Assembly: GCF_041075285.1 (NCBI RefSeq)
Contig: NZ_CP163512.1
Location: 372,001 to 436,000, forward strand
Source of the DNA: Providencia rettgeri
Lineage (GTDB): Bacteria; Pseudomonadota; Gammaproteobacteria; Enterobacterales; Enterobacteriaceae
Length of the DNA stretch: 64,000 bases
Reading direction: 5' to 3'
A program made the position numbers and the translations under genes. Shown here piece after piece: positions 26,961-36,192 of the stretch; within the stretch, counting starts at the first letter, position 1, and the number at the start of each line of letters is the position of its first letter. The notes under the pieces are model-generated. The model saw only the letters and a program-made list of their open reading frames with translations, made no database searches and was not told the origin of the DNA.

Positions 26961-27857
26961 ATGACAAAAATTAAAGCAGCAATAGTGGGATATGGCAATA
27001 TTGGCCATTATGCACTAGAAGCTGTTCTGGCCGCAGACGATTTTGAACTTGTTGGAATTGTTCGTCGCAATACACAAGATATTCCCGCTGAACTTGCCTC
27101 ATACAACGTCGTTGATGATATTGAAAAACTTGGGGAAGTGGATGTTGCGCTTCTTTGTTCGCCAACTCGAGCTATTGGCCCACTTGCGGCAAAAATCTTA
27201 GCATTAGGCATCAATACGGTTGATAGCTTCGATGTACACACGGATATCGTAGCACTGAAAAGAAGCCTAGATGATGTTGCAAAACAACATAATAGCGTGG
27301 CAGTTGTTTCGGCAGGGTGGGATCCAGGCTCTGATTCCATTATGCGTACCCTAATGTTAGCGATGGCACCAAAAGGGGTGACTTACACCAATTTTGGACC
27401 GGGAATGAGTATGGGGCACAGTGTTGCGGCAAAAGCGATTGAGGGTGTAAAAGATGCATTATCAGTGACTATTCCGCTAGGCACTGGAGTACATCGCCGT
27501 ATGGTGTATATTGAACTGGACGCAGGGGCTAAATTTGATGACGTTGCTCAAGCGATCAAAGCGGATAGCTATTTTTCCTCTGATGAAACACATATTCGCC
27601 AAGTTGATAGTATTGATACATTGAAAGATGTTGGTCACGGCGTGCATATGACCCACAAAGGGGTTTCAGGTGCCACACACAACCAATTGTTCGAATATTC
27701 AATGCGTATTAATAACCCAGCGTTAACGTCGCAATTTATGGTTTCTGCTGCACGTGCATCGATGAAGCAGGCGGCGGGGGCTTATACTGTGATTGAAATC
27801 CCACCTGTCAATTTCTTGCAAGGTGACTTAGATACACTGATCGCTAAGTTAGTTTAA
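26961..27857 (+). CDS. ddh: meso-diaminopimelate D-dehydrogenase
   Basis: A 298-residue NADP-dependent enzyme that reversibly links L-tetrahydrodipicolinate and meso-diaminopimelate, a one-step route towards lysine and peptidoglycan precursors. The Rossmann loop GYGNIG is at residues 10-15, and the substrate-side blocks SAGWDPGSDS and FGPGMSMGHS are typical of the family. AGGAGC lies just ahead of the start. It is a single-gene unit divergent from the MATE gene. Most enterobacteria rely on the succinylase pathway, so this gene is a lineage marker rather than a core enzyme. Confidence 0.93.
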   Translation: MTKIKAAIVGYGNIGHYALEAVLAADDFELVGIVRRNTQDIPAELASYNVVDDIEKLGEVDVALLCSPTRAIGPLAAKILALGINTVDSFDVHTDIVALKRSLDDVAKQHNSVAVVSAGWDPGSDSIMRTLMLAMAPKGVTYTNFGPGMSMGHSVAAKAIEGVKDALSVTIPLGTGVHRRMVYIELDAGAKFDDVAQAIKADSYFSSDETHIRQVDSIDTLKDVGHGVHMTHKGVSGATHNQLFEYSMRINNPALTSQFMVSAARASMKQAAGAYTVIEIPPVNFLQGDLDTLIAKLV

Positions 27858-28027
27858 TTGCATTTGTATTTATCTGTGGCATGGCGTTTTGTGCTCATGC
27901 CATCTTGTCGTCATTTTTTACACTTAATCTTGGGTTTGCTTCGCCATTCAGATTTTAGCCACTGTTTATTTCTGGTGTTATCAAGTAGCTTATTGAAAAA
28001 GCACAATTGATGAGCTGGAGTGATAAT

Positions 28028-28792
28028 ATGACTAAGTCGTCTGGGAATGAGCAATCAAAAACAGCAAAGAATACAAATCAAGGCTTTTTCCCAAAACAGC
28101 CAACAGAAAAAAGTGTGAAAGAAAACTCGCACTCATTTAGCCTTGTTCGAGCTTTATCAAAGATAATTAACTACGGTTTTTCTCTTTTTTATGTTGGGTT
28201 TATTTTATCCGTTTGGTTTTTTCCTGAGTATTACACGATCGAGATTATTTATAATCTGACCGTGATCCTTATTTTTGAATTTATTTTGGTTCACTCTGGG
28301 GTCTTCATGGCGGTCTTTCGTGATTGGCGGGTGTTGACTCTATTTGCACTATTCTATGGTTTATTTGCATTGGCAATTAACATGGCAGTACTCGGGGATT
28401 CCCCATTAATTCTTTATTTATACAGTGCTACAGTAGCAAACCGAATATTGTTCGGTCTAACGAGTCGCAGTGAACAAGAAAGAAACGAAAACATGGGCTA
28501 TTCAGCGTTAATGGCACTCAATTTTATGTTCTGTATTTTCCTTGTGCTAATGTTATCCTTCCTTGTGCCTTATGGTGGGGTAACGCCTGAATATTTACAG
28601 TCTATTGGCTATTATTCTAGTATTTCTTCAGGTGGAGAGTTCCCAGATAAACCGCATATTGCTTTTGCTTTTGGTGTTTTGTACTTTGGATTGCCTGTAT
28701 TTATGGCTTGTTTAATGAATTTCTTGTGCAAAGGGCATTCAATTTACCAAGAAAAAGGAAAAGGATTTCGTGGCAAGGAAAATAAAAAATAA
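28028..28792 (+). CDS. uncharacterised six-helix membrane protein (first of a tandem pair)
   Basis: A 254-residue protein with a polar N-terminal tail and about six hydrophobic helices (for example YGFSLFYVGFILSVWFFP and IIYNLTVILIFEFILVHSG). No known family is recognised. It is clearly paralogous to the next gene: shared EFILVH, LYLYS/LYIYA and GG(V/L)T..YL....YYS patterns, in the same order. The start at 28028 is preferred to TTG 28007 or ATG 28010, because GGAG sits seven bases ahead. The gene ends in an A-rich tract (AAT AAA AAA TAA, 28781-28792), described under findings. Confidence 0.75.
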   Translation: MTKSSGNEQSKTAKNTNQGFFPKQPTEKSVKENSHSFSLVRALSKIINYGFSLFYVGFILSVWFFPEYYTIEIIYNLTVILIFEFILVHSGVFMAVFRDWRVLTLFALFYGLFALAINMAVLGDSPLILYLYSATVANRILFGLTSRSEQERNENMGYSALMALNFMFCIFLVLMLSFLVPYGGVTPEYLQSIGYYSSISSGGEFPDKPHIAFAFGVLYFGLPVFMACLMNFLCKGHSIYQEKGKGFRGKENKK

Positions 28793-28833
28793 AAAATAAA
28801 AAAAGAGCTAAAAAGTTCTCGCCATCATCAACA

Positions 28834-29472
28834 GTGAAGGGGAAACACAATTTTATTGCGCCAGATAAACCGCCAGGAATGGTGAGCTATTTACCTGAGT
28901 TGGTGGATTATGGCTTGACCATTTTTTATATCGGATTTTTATTGTCTCTGTGGTTTGCCCCTGATTGGTCGGGAATTGAAGTTATTTACAATATGGTCCT
29001 GATCCTGCTATTTGAATTTATATTGGTGCATATGGGCACAATGATGGCGGTATTGCAACGCGGTTTTTTCTTTATTTTTGTGGCGATAATTTTAGGTGGT
29101 GTTGCCTATATCTTTCATACCACTCAAATTAAGTCTTCCGCCATTCTTTATATTTATGCCGTTACGTTGATTAACCGAATTATTATTGGGCGTCAGCAAA
29201 GAAGTGAGTTTGATTATTTTGATGCCTTTAGTGAAGGGATTGGGAAGTTACGCCATTATGTTGCGTGTTTTATCATAGCGATGTTTTTAACACATTATTT
29301 GTCTCAAGGGGGACTCACGCAACAGTACCTGACAGAAAATGATTATTATAGTATGTTAAAAATGACAGGTATGACGGAGAAGCCGCTAATGATTATTCAA
29401 TTCGGTGTGTTGTATTACTCTACGTCATTACTTTGGGTATTGTGGCGTTTTTTAAAACCAAGTAATAAATAA
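28834..29472 (+). CDS. uncharacterised six-helix membrane protein (second of a tandem pair)
   Basis: A membrane protein of about 212 residues with six helices matching those of the preceding gene, from YGLTIFYIGFLLSLWFAP to the last helix near the C-terminus. The start is doubtful: GTG at 28834 has no Shine-Dalgarno sequence, and ATG at 28879 has CAGGA abutting it. The frame is open back to 28786 and lies -1 relative to the upstream gene, right after its A6-TAA end. It may therefore be translated by coupling, or be the second half of a frameshift product. Function is unknown. Confidence 0.65.
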   Translation: MKGKHNFIAPDKPPGMVSYLPELVDYGLTIFYIGFLLSLWFAPDWSGIEVIYNMVLILLFEFILVHMGTMMAVLQRGFFFIFVAIILGGVAYIFHTTQIKSSAILYIYAVTLINRIIIGRQQRSEFDYFDAFSEGIGKLRHYVACFIIAMFLTHYLSQGGLTQQYLTENDYYSMLKMTGMTEKPLMIIQFGVLYYSTSLLWVLWRFLKPSNK

Positions 29473-29476
29473 AAAA

Positions 29477-29496
29477 GCGCCTATGGAAATAGGCGC
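29477..29496 (-). terminator. intrinsic terminator of the UPF0261 / PEP-hydrolase operon
   Basis: A perfect 8-base stem GCGCCTAT (29477-29484 with 29489-29496) has a GGAA loop. Six T follow on the minus strand. It also lies just past the convergent membrane-protein gene, whose strand lacks a T run. Confidence 0.8.
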
Positions 29497-29527
29497 CCTG
29501 GTGTTGACAAAAATTAAAAATAAAAAA

Positions 29528-30355
29528 CTAACGTGTTATTGATTTAAATTGCTGTGTAGTCTTTGTGAGAGCAACTTCGGTAGGCAAACGTTCCATTGAG
29601 CTTGCGCCATAAAAACCGTGGCAATCAGGGCAGTTTGCTAAAATATATTCAGCATCTTCTGGTGTTGCGATAGGACCACCGTGACAAAGGACAATGACAT
29701 CATCGCGTACGGCTTTAGCTGCTTTTGCCCATTCATTGATTAATGGGACACAATCTTTTAGCGACAGAGCCGTTTCTGCACCGATATTACCACCTGTTGT
29801 CAGCCCCATATGTGGCACGATAATATCCGCACCGGCTTGGGTCATCGCAGCCGCATCCTCGGCGCTGAAAACATACGGTGTGGTTAATAGATCTTTTTCG
29901 TGCGCCATGCGGATCATCTCGACTTCTAGACCATACCCCATTCCTGTTTCTTCAAGGTTAGCGCGGAAGTTGCCATCAATTAGGCCTACAGTTGGGAAGT
30001 TTTGTACGCCTGCAAAGCCGGTTGCTTTGATCTCATCTAAAAACTTATCAAATTGGCAGAATGGGTCAGTACCGTTTACACCTGCAAGGACGGGGGTATG
30101 TTTCACCACCGGCAAGACTTCCTTCGCCATGTCCATCACAATTTCATTGGCATTGCCATAAGCCAGTAAACCTGCAAGTGAACCACGACCAGCCATACGA
30201 TAACGACCGGAGTTATAAATAACAATTAAATCAATGCCACCCGCTTCTTCACATTTTGCCGATAAACCAGTACCTGCACCACCACCGATAATTGGTTCCC
30301 CACGAGCAATCATTGCTCTAAATTTTTTTAATAAATCTGCGCGGTTATGTTTCAT
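29528..30355 (-). CDS. PEP hydrolase-like TIM-barrel protein
   Basis: A 275-residue protein of the phosphoenolpyruvate-hydrolase/PEP-mutase-like TIM-barrel family commonly encoded next to UPF0261 (Tm-1-like) proteins. Visible features are the N-terminal [16 protein letters not shown] loop, [29 protein letters not shown], and [14 protein letters not shown]. The reaction and substrate are not established for this group. It starts 11 bases after the UPF0261 stop with GAGG upstream, so the two are one operon. In fungi and plants the two domains can be fused, which supports a joint function. Confidence 0.83.
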   Translation of the reverse strand: MKHNRADLLKKFRAMIARGEPIIGGGAGTGLSAKCEEAGGIDLIVIYNSGRYRMAGRGSLAGLLAYGNANEIVMDMAKEVLPVVKHTPVLAGVNGTDPFCQFDKFLDEIKATGFAGVQNFPTVGLIDGNFRANLEETGMGYGLEVEMIRMAHEKDLLTTPYVFSAEDAAAMTQAGADIIVPHMGLTTGGNIGAETALSLKDCVPLINEWAKAAKAVRDDVIVLCHGGPIATPEDAEYILANCPDCHGFYGASSMERLPTEVALTKTTQQFKSITR

Positions 30356-30366
30356 ATTAACCTCTA

Positions 30367-31587
30367 TTATTTGTTCAAAATTTCCTGGTGTAGCTGAATA
30401 ACCTGTTCACAAAACTCATGGGAATTAATGTGATAAGGACTCAAAATAAGTTGTCTTTTTTCTGTTGTTATAAGGTTTTCTGTTAGTGCATCAATAAACG
30501 CCTGATCTGCGATAGGATCCCAGAACGGTGCGCCTTCACTATCTAACGCGGAGAACCCTGATGTTGGAACAATAAAACGAACTTCGCCATCACAACGGTT
30601 TAATTTATCAGCAATCCAACGACCCATTTGTTGGTTTTCTTCTTTTGTCGTTCTCATTAACGTAACTTGCGCATTATGATGGTAGAATAAGCGGTCTTGG
30701 TATTTTTCTGGCACGGTGGTGGGGCGACCAAAGTTCACCATATCCAGCGCGCCACATGACATTACACAAGGTGTTTGTGTGCGTTGGATAGCACCAAACC
30801 TATCTTCATCGCAAGCTAAAACACCCCCAAATAAATGGTCACAGACTTCCGTTGTAGTCATATCCAACACGGAATGCAGTAAGCGACTATCAATCAATTT
30901 TTCCATCGCTTTACCGCCACTACCTGTTGCATGAAACACGAGGCAGTCATACTGTTCTTCTAATTGTGCGGTAAGTTGTTGAACACAAGGGGTTGTCACG
31001 CCAAACATAGTTAGGGCAATCGCAGGTTTAATATCGATATTTTTTTCATCTTCTTGATTAAACCAGACAGCCCCTGCAATTTGATTTGCGGCGTTTTTTA
31101 ATACCTTACGCGAGATGATATTCAAGCCGGAGACATCGGTGACAGAGTACATCATGGAAATATCACTCGCACCGATATAACCTGAAATATCACCGGAAGC
31201 CATGGTCGAAACCATTAATTTGGGGATCCCGACAGGAAGCACTTGCATTGCTGGGGTGATTAAAGCAGTGCCCCCTGAGCCCCCTAAGCCAAGGATTGCT
31301 GCAACATCGGTTTGTGCTGCAATGTACAAGCTAAAAGCGTGTGCCATGGCTTCAATCGCCTTGCCACGATCACCACAAAAAACCGCTTCTGGGCCTAAAG
31401 GGTGAAAACTTGCGACAGTGTGTGCGCTAATGTCGGCGTCTTTTTCTAATGGTGTTGGTTGAGTCGTTAAGTCAACGGTGCGAACTGCTAGCCCTGCGCG
31501 TTGGATTAATTCGCTAACATAAAAGAGTTCAGCGCTTTTTGTATCCAGCGTTGTGGCGACATAAATAAAACCTGGGTGCTTTTCCAT
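30367..31587 (-). CDS. UPF0261 family protein (Tm-1-like ATP-binding domain)
   Basis: A 406-residue cytoplasmic protein of the UPF0261 family, related to the ATP-binding domain of the plant antiviral protein Tm-1. Family-like blocks include the N-terminal [17 protein letters not shown], the glycine-rich [11 protein letters not shown] segment, the [15 protein letters not shown] segment and [18 protein letters not shown] near the C-terminus. Its biochemical role is unknown. It is the first gene of a two-gene operon with the PEP-hydrolase-like protein. Two near-identical palindromes sit 46-101 bases upstream, pointing to a dedicated repressor. Confidence 0.85.
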   Translation of the reverse strand: MEKHPGFIYVATTLDTKSAELFYVSELIQRAGLAVRTVDLTTQPTPLEKDADISAHTVASFHPLGPEAVFCGDRGKAIEAMAHAFSLYIAAQTDVAAILGLGGSGGTALITPAMQVLPVGIPKLMVSTMASGDISGYIGASDISMMYSVTDVSGLNIISRKVLKNAANQIAGAVWFNQEDEKNIDIKPAIALTMFGVTTPCVQQLTAQLEEQYDCLVFHATGSGGKAMEKLIDSRLLHSVLDMTTTEVCDHLFGGVLACDEDRFGAIQRTQTPCVMSCGALDMVNFGRPTTVPEKYQDRLFYHHNAQVTLMRTTKEENQQMGRWIADKLNRCDGEVRFIVPTSGFSALDSEGAPFWDPIADQAFIDALTENLITTEKRQLILSPYHINSHEFCEQVIQLHQEILNK

Positions 31588-31632
31588 ATATACATCCTTT
31601 CAGATTAGAGTTCGCGTTGAATTTTTCACCGT

Positions 31633-31652
31633 AATGAGACTATAGTATCATT
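31633..31652. promoter_or_regulatory. palindromic operator 1 upstream of the UPF0261 operon
   Basis: AATGAGACTATAGTATCATT is a 20-base palindrome with a single mismatch. It shares the half-site AATGAGAC with a second palindrome 34 bases away, centre to centre. Likely a binding site of the nearby TetR-family regulator; the assignment is inferred. Confidence 0.65.
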
Positions 31653-31664
31653 TTTGTTGCTTGT

Positions 31665-31688
31665 AAAATGAGATTGCAGTCTCATTTT
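31665..31688. promoter_or_regulatory. palindromic operator 2 upstream of the UPF0261 operon
   Basis: AAAATGAGATTG at 31665-31676 faces its complement at 31677-31688 with one mismatch, giving a 24-base palindrome. The half-site is the same as in operator 1. The rest of the 367-base gap to the TetR gene is AT-rich and shows no gene. Confidence 0.65.
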
Positions 31689-31954
31689 CTGGTTTGTTGT
31701 AAAACCGATTAGTTGATAATATGCATATCTTATTGATAAAACATCATAAATATTAATTGATACCCAGTATCTATTGTGAGTCATAAGATTGCTAGATTTG
31801 TGATAGGGATAACTTATTTGGTTGTATATACAGGTTAGTTTGAGGGATGGATGTTTTAACTGTTTTGTTGAGTAGATGTACTTATTCTCCCTTGTGTTTT
31901 CTCAATATTATTGACTAGACTTGTGATAAGAGACAGTATTTTAAGGATAATTAA

Positions 31955-32587
31955 ATGCCGAAAACTCATTCAGTTTCAGAATATAAAGGAACGCGAAAAC
32001 GGACTTATGTATTATTGGTTACCACGGCTTTAGATCTATTTGAAAAAGGCGCAATGCCCTCTGTTTCTGAGCTGGCGCTTGAAGCAGGGGTTTCTCGTGC
32101 AACGGCTTATCGTTATTTCCCGACTCAAACTGATTTAATTACGGCAACAGTGAATGAGAGTTTAGGGCCTATTTTAACTTGGCGTCCACAGAGTGAAAAA
32201 ACGGAAGAGCGCATTGATGAATTGCTGACTTTTGCCTTCCCTCGAATGTTTGAACACGAAGGCGCTTTAAGAGCTGCATTACAAGCCTCATTACAGCAAT
32301 GGGCTCAAGGGCGTTCTGCGCCACAGGATGCCAAAAACAAGCAATTTGAGCGTGGAAACCGTAAAGATATTTTAGCGATGGTCACAACACCAATGAAATC
32401 AGAATATCCGCAAGAAATTGTGGATAGGGTAATCAAGGCATTTTCAGTAATATATGGTTCAGAAATTTTCTTGGTATTAAAAGATATTTGGAAGATGGAT
32501 AACCAGCAGGTTACAGAATTGGCTCAGTGGATGGCGAAAGCGATAATGAACCAAGCAGTAGCAGATAATGCTAAAGGTAAAAAATAA
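31955..32587 (+). CDS. TetR-family transcriptional regulator
   Basis: A 210-residue regulator. The N-terminal helix-turn-helix is clear at about residues 36-57 (SVSELALEAGVSRATAYRYF), followed by PTQTDLI as in other TetR proteins, then an all-helical ligand domain. It is divergent from the UPF0261 operon and followed, 176 bases on, by an AbrB-type membrane protein on the same strand. Two 20-24-base palindromes ahead of the UPF0261 gene are plausible targets. The ligand is unknown. AAGGAT sits before the start. Confidence 0.88.
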   Translation: MPKTHSVSEYKGTRKRTYVLLVTTALDLFEKGAMPSVSELALEAGVSRATAYRYFPTQTDLITATVNESLGPILTWRPQSEKTEERIDELLTFAFPRMFEHEGALRAALQASLQQWAQGRSAPQDAKNKQFERGNRKDILAMVTTPMKSEYPQEIVDRVIKAFSVIYGSEIFLVLKDIWKMDNQQVTELAQWMAKAIMNQAVADNAKGKK

Positions 32588-32654
32588 GGTTTTCCCAAGT
32601 GCGTTTTTTTGTGCTCAAGTAAAAAAAGAAAATCAAAACCTGACAAACAATAAA

Positions 32655-32678
32655 ATGATAGTGAATAATCACTATCAT
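32655..32678. promoter_or_regulatory. perfect inverted repeat upstream of the AbrB-type gene
   Basis: ATGATAGTGA (32655-32664) and its exact complement (32669-32678) flank ATAA. It lies 85 bases before the AbrB-type gene start and 68 after the TetR stop. With no T run, an operator is more likely than a terminator. It differs from the UPF0261 palindromes. Confidence 0.5.
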
Positions 32679-32763
32679 GACAAATAAATGAAAACTAAAG
32701 TCATGTAGCATTAATAATATGATATAAATTGAGGCTATAAATAGTATTAACGGTTAATGTCGC

Positions 32764-33804
32764 ATGATGAAATCATTCAAAATGATAGTTGGGATTGCTG
32801 TTTGTGCCTTGATTGGTGGTGGGTTAACTTACCTTGGCATCCCATTAGCGCTGATGTTTGGCCCAATTATCGCTATTATCATTTTCCATCGCTTTGGCAT
32901 TTCCCTTGCTATTCCTAAACATACCATCCCTTTCGTTCAAGTGATATTAGGTACCTCCGTTGGACTGATGTTTAATCAGCTTTCACTTAATGAAGCTGAT
33001 AACTTATTTCTATTATTATTGATGCTGGTGGTGTGTTTAGCGGTACAATTTTCATTTAGTTTTTTTTGGTTTTATCGCAAAGTGGGGTGGACAAAACAAG
33101 AAGCTATGTTAGGCTCAGTGCCCGGCGCTATGGCAGCAATTTTAGCATTAACAGACCATACCCACACACCACCGCAAAAGATTGTGATTTCCCATACTAT
33201 TCGCCTTATTATTTTGATTTTATTGGCGGGAATTGTCGTTGGTAGTGATGGTGATCCTCAACCAATTATTGAGTTTCCTTCATTAACGTGGATAGCCACC
33301 ATGTGGTTATTGTTAATTATCGCGGTTGGGGTAATTGCCGGTTTGATATTGCAGCGTTTCAGAGTTCCTGCACCTTATATGCTCACGTCATTAGCGGCGG
33401 CAACATTAATACAAAGTTGGGTTGATATTCCTTTAAATCTTCCATTAATGCTAACTGAACTGAGTATGGTACTAATTGGAATGAATATCGGTAACCATTT
33501 TGTGGTTTTCCCACTTTCTTCGTTGATTAAAAATATTTACTCCTCTGCACAAGTTGTTGTTATTAATATTATTTTAACGTTCTTGATTACTGTGTTTGCC
33601 GCTTGGCTAACGGGATATGATATTTCTGTTTTATTACTTGCTTGGGCACCTGGAAGCATGGAAGCGATGACCTTCGCTGCAATCACGATGAATTTAGATG
33701 CAGGGTTTGTTATGTCGAATCATATTATCCGCATGGTGATCATCCAAAGTATCCCATCCATAGCTTTATTTTGGCAGGAAAGTAGGGCAAAAAAACGGCA
33801 ATAA
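32764..33804 (+). CDS. AbrB-family (PF05145-type) membrane protein
   Basis: A 346-residue integral membrane protein with about ten hydrophobic helices in two repeats; the opening VGIAVCALIGGGLTYLGIPLALMFGPII and the WAPGSMEAMTFAAI segment are typical of this family, sometimes mislabelled putative ammonia monooxygenase. The name AbrB here is unrelated to the Bacillus DNA-binding AbrB. Transport function is suspected but the substrate is unknown. No strong Shine-Dalgarno site is seen before the ATG. It lies downstream of the TetR gene and may form a unit with it. Confidence 0.8.
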   Translation: MMKSFKMIVGIAVCALIGGGLTYLGIPLALMFGPIIAIIIFHRFGISLAIPKHTIPFVQVILGTSVGLMFNQLSLNEADNLFLLLLMLVVCLAVQFSFSFFWFYRKVGWTKQEAMLGSVPGAMAAILALTDHTHTPPQKIVISHTIRLIILILLAGIVVGSDGDPQPIIEFPSLTWIATMWLLLIIAVGVIAGLILQRFRVPAPYMLTSLAAATLIQSWVDIPLNLPLMLTELSMVLIGMNIGNHFVVFPLSSLIKNIYSSAQVVVINIILTFLITVFAAWLTGYDISVLLLAWAPGSMEAMTFAAITMNLDAGFVMSNHIIRMVIIQSIPSIALFWQESRAKKRQ

Positions 33805-33820
33805 AAGCGTCAGAATGGAG

Positions 33821-33857
33821 AAGAAAACATGCCAAGACTGAGTTTGCATGTTTTCTT
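33821..33857. terminator. bidirectional stem-loop between the AbrB-type gene and yacC
   Basis: A perfect 12-base inverted repeat (AAGAAAACATGC at 33821-33832 with 33846-33857) lies between convergent genes. The arms are A-rich on one side and T-rich on the other, so each strand has T within or beside the descending arm. Confidence 0.65.
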
Positions 33858-33872
33858 AATGTCACGGTGAGA

Positions 33873-34223
33873 TTATTTTACGTAAGCAAACAGTCCGAGC
33901 GAGTCTCGGGCTAATGATTGGCACTTAAACTCTTGTGCCAGCGGTATTCCCTTTAAGTCATTATAACTTTCTTTATTTAACTGAGTCATTTTCTCAGAGT
34001 TGTAGTTGCTCAAATCCCACTTATTGCTTTTCGCAAAATATACGATAGCGCGTTCAATCTCTCTATCGGGGATCTGTGAGTATCCACAATCATATTTTAG
34101 GTAAATAAAAACAGCCGTCAGATCCGCCAGATCTTCAGCTTCATTGGGGGCAAGAGCTCTGGCAGAATTGGTTATCCCTAACAGAGTCATTAAGCATGAC
34201 ATCACTAATATAAATTTGCGCAT
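33873..34223 (-). CDS. yacC: YacC family pilotin-like protein
   Basis: A 116-residue exported protein similar to E. coli YacC across its length: AEDLADLTAVFIYLKYDCGYSQIPD, then WDLSNYNSEKM and a CQSLARDSLGLFAYVK end. It has a signal peptide (to about ARA) and two cysteines that may form a disulphide. The family is related to type II secretion pilotins (PulS/OutS), but no secretion genes are near and the role is unproven. In E. coli yacC lies beside speE-speD and close to cueO; speE and speD do not lie between yacC and cueO here. Confidence 0.82.
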   Translation of the reverse strand: MRKFILVMSCLMTLLGITNSARALAPNEAEDLADLTAVFIYLKYDCGYSQIPDREIERAIVYFAKSNKWDLSNYNSEKMTQLNKESYNDLKGIPLAQEFKCQSLARDSLGLFAYVK

Positions 34224-34337
34224 TCTTTATTCTATCGGGTTTCTATGTCAAGTAACGTTAGCATAAGAATAGAATTGTTAGTCAACTATATTTTTCTTAA
34301 ATGAATGTAATAAACCCATAATAATCGAGTGGGTTTG

Positions 34338-34368
34338 TTGACCTTCCTGTAAGGGGAAGCTTTATCAT
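34338..34368 (+). promoter_or_regulatory. CueR-type promoter of cueO
   Basis: The -35 TTGACC (34338-34343) and -10 TATCAT (34363-34368) are separated by 19 bases, the overlong spacer used by MerR-family activators. The spacer contains the CueR dyad, CCTTCC and GGGAAG. This closely resembles the E. coli cueO promoter and predicts copper induction through CueR. Confidence 0.85.
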
Positions 34369-34464
34369 TTGCTTTATTAAACCATGTTTTGCAGAGAAAG
34401 GGTAATTTCCCTCAATATACTCTGTTACTGATTATTGATTTGATAAACAAAAGGAAGATTATCA

Positions 34465-36066
34465 ATGTTACGTCGCGATTTTTTGAAATTAAGTGCTATC
34501 ACATATGCTGCAAGTGCGCTGCCTATTTGGAGCCGCATCGCGGTCGCCGCTGAAAACTATCCCACACTTGCGATCCCGCCGTTATTAGAGCCTGATGCAC
34601 AAGGAAATGTTCAACTGGTGATTAAACAAGGAACCTCCCAATTCATTCCAGGTAAAAAGACCACAACGTGGGGATATAACGGCAACTTGCTTGGCCCTGC
34701 CATTAGCTTGAAAAATGGCCAAAGCGTTAATATTAATATTGTAAATCAGTTGGCGGAAGAGACAACGGTTCACTGGCATGGCTTAGAAATTTCAGGCGAA
34801 CAAGATGGTGGCCCTCAAGCGATTATCCAACCTGGGGCAACACGTAAGGTCAATTTTACGGTTAATCAAAGTGAGGCTACTTGCTGGTTCCATCCACATA
34901 CACACGGGAAAACAGGTTATCAAGTGGCTATGGGGCTGGCGGGGTTAGTTCTGATCAAAGATGAAGACAGTGCAAAATACGGTTTACCTAGTCACTGGGG
35001 CGTTGATGATATCCCTGTGATTTTACAAGACAAACGTTTGAAAGATGACGGGCAAATTGATTATCAACTTGATGTCATGAGTGCAGCAGTAGGCTGGTTT
35101 GGTGATTTAATGTTAACGAACGGTGCCGTTTATCCGAAACACGTTGCACCAAAAGGCTGGATCCGCTTGCGTTTACTTAATGGCTGTAATGCTCGTAGCC
35201 TAAACATTTCAACCAGCGATGGTCGTAAAATGTATGTGGTTGCCAGTGATGGCGGTCTACTTGCTGAGCCTATTGCATTGACCGAATTACCTATCCTGAT
35301 GGGGGAGCGTTTTGAGGTGCTAATTGACGCTTCCGATGGTCGTGCATTTGATTTAGTCACATTACCTGTGGGGCAAATGGGAATGACCATCGCTCCTTTT
35401 GATCAGCCTCTGCCGGTTTTGCGTATTGAAACCACATTAACAAATGGTGATGGCAAATTACCCTCAACACTTGCAGCAATTCCAGCACTTCCATCTTTAA
35501 CTGGCTTAAACCGCCGTCGTTTCCATTTGATGATGGATATGCGTTTAGACATGCAAGGCATGATGATGCTACGTGAAAAGTATGGTGCACAAGCCATGGG
35601 CAATATGGGCGGTCATGGTGCGATGATGGGGAATATGAACCAAAGCAATATGGGCAGTGGCAGGATGCGCGGTGGTATGGGCAATGGTGGACATTGTGGA
35701 ACTGGCATAGGCGATTTAGATATTCACAATGCCAATACGATTAATGGACAAGTGTTTTCGATGACTCACCCTGCTTTTGATGCGCCAATGGGACGTCAAG
35801 AAATTTGGGTAATTTCAGGACGTGGGGACATGATGCTGCATCCATTTCATGTCCATGGTACACGCTTTCGTATTCTAAAAGAGAATGGTCAAGCGGTAGA
35901 GCCGCATCGTCAAGGTTGGAAAGATATTGTCAAAGTTGAAGGACAGGTCAGTGAGATTTTAGTGGAGTTTAAGCACCCTGCAACGAAAGCACACCCTTAT
36001 ATGGCGCATTGCCATTTATTAGAACATGAAGACACAGGAATGATGCTTGGCTTTACAGTGAGCTAA
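34465..36066 (+). CDS. cueO: multicopper oxidase CueO
   Basis: A 533-residue periplasmic copper oxidase that detoxifies Cu(I). It has a twin-arginine signal (RRDFLKL at residues 3-9, cleavage near AVAA). Copper ligands are intact: HWHG (103-106), HPHTHG (143-148), HPFHVHG, and the C-terminal [14 protein letters not shown] methionine- and histidine-rich insert near residues 354-410 matches the substrate-copper region of E. coli CueO. The gene has its own CueR-type promoter. The ATG is preceded by AAAGGAAG. It is followed by hpt as in the E. coli region, but gcd is absent between them. Confidence 0.95.
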   Translation: MLRRDFLKLSAITYAASALPIWSRIAVAAENYPTLAIPPLLEPDAQGNVQLVIKQGTSQFIPGKKTTTWGYNGNLLGPAISLKNGQSVNINIVNQLAEETTVHWHGLEISGEQDGGPQAIIQPGATRKVNFTVNQSEATCWFHPHTHGKTGYQVAMGLAGLVLIKDEDSAKYGLPSHWGVDDIPVILQDKRLKDDGQIDYQLDVMSAAVGWFGDLMLTNGAVYPKHVAPKGWIRLRLLNGCNARSLNISTSDGRKMYVVASDGGLLAEPIALTELPILMGERFEVLIDASDGRAFDLVTLPVGQMGMTIAPFDQPLPVLRIETTLTNGDGKLPSTLAAIPALPSLTGLNRRRFHLMMDMRLDMQGMMMLREKYGAQAMGNMGGHGAMMGNMNQSNMGSGRMRGGMGNGGHCGTGIGDLDIHNANTINGQVFSMTHPAFDAPMGRQEIWVISGRGDMMLHPFHVHGTRFRILKENGQAVEPHRQGWKDIVKVEGQVSEILVEFKHPATKAHPYMAHCHLLEHEDTGMMLGFTVS

Positions 36067-36091
36067 TTACGCACTTATATTTTAGGACAAC

Positions 36092-36118
36092 ATGCAGCAT
36101 TAAATTTGAGTGCTGCAT
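36092..36118 (+). terminator. stem-loop after cueO
   Basis: An 8-base stem (ATGCAGCA at 36092-36099 with 36111-36118) lies 26 bases past the cueO stop. Only a broken T-rich tract follows, so termination is plausible but weak. Confidence 0.5.
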
Positions 36119-36192
36119 CTCCTTTATTAGTATCTGACATACGCCTATGCTAAAATTACGCGCTTTCCATTCCTTTAGATGCGTAATTGAAG

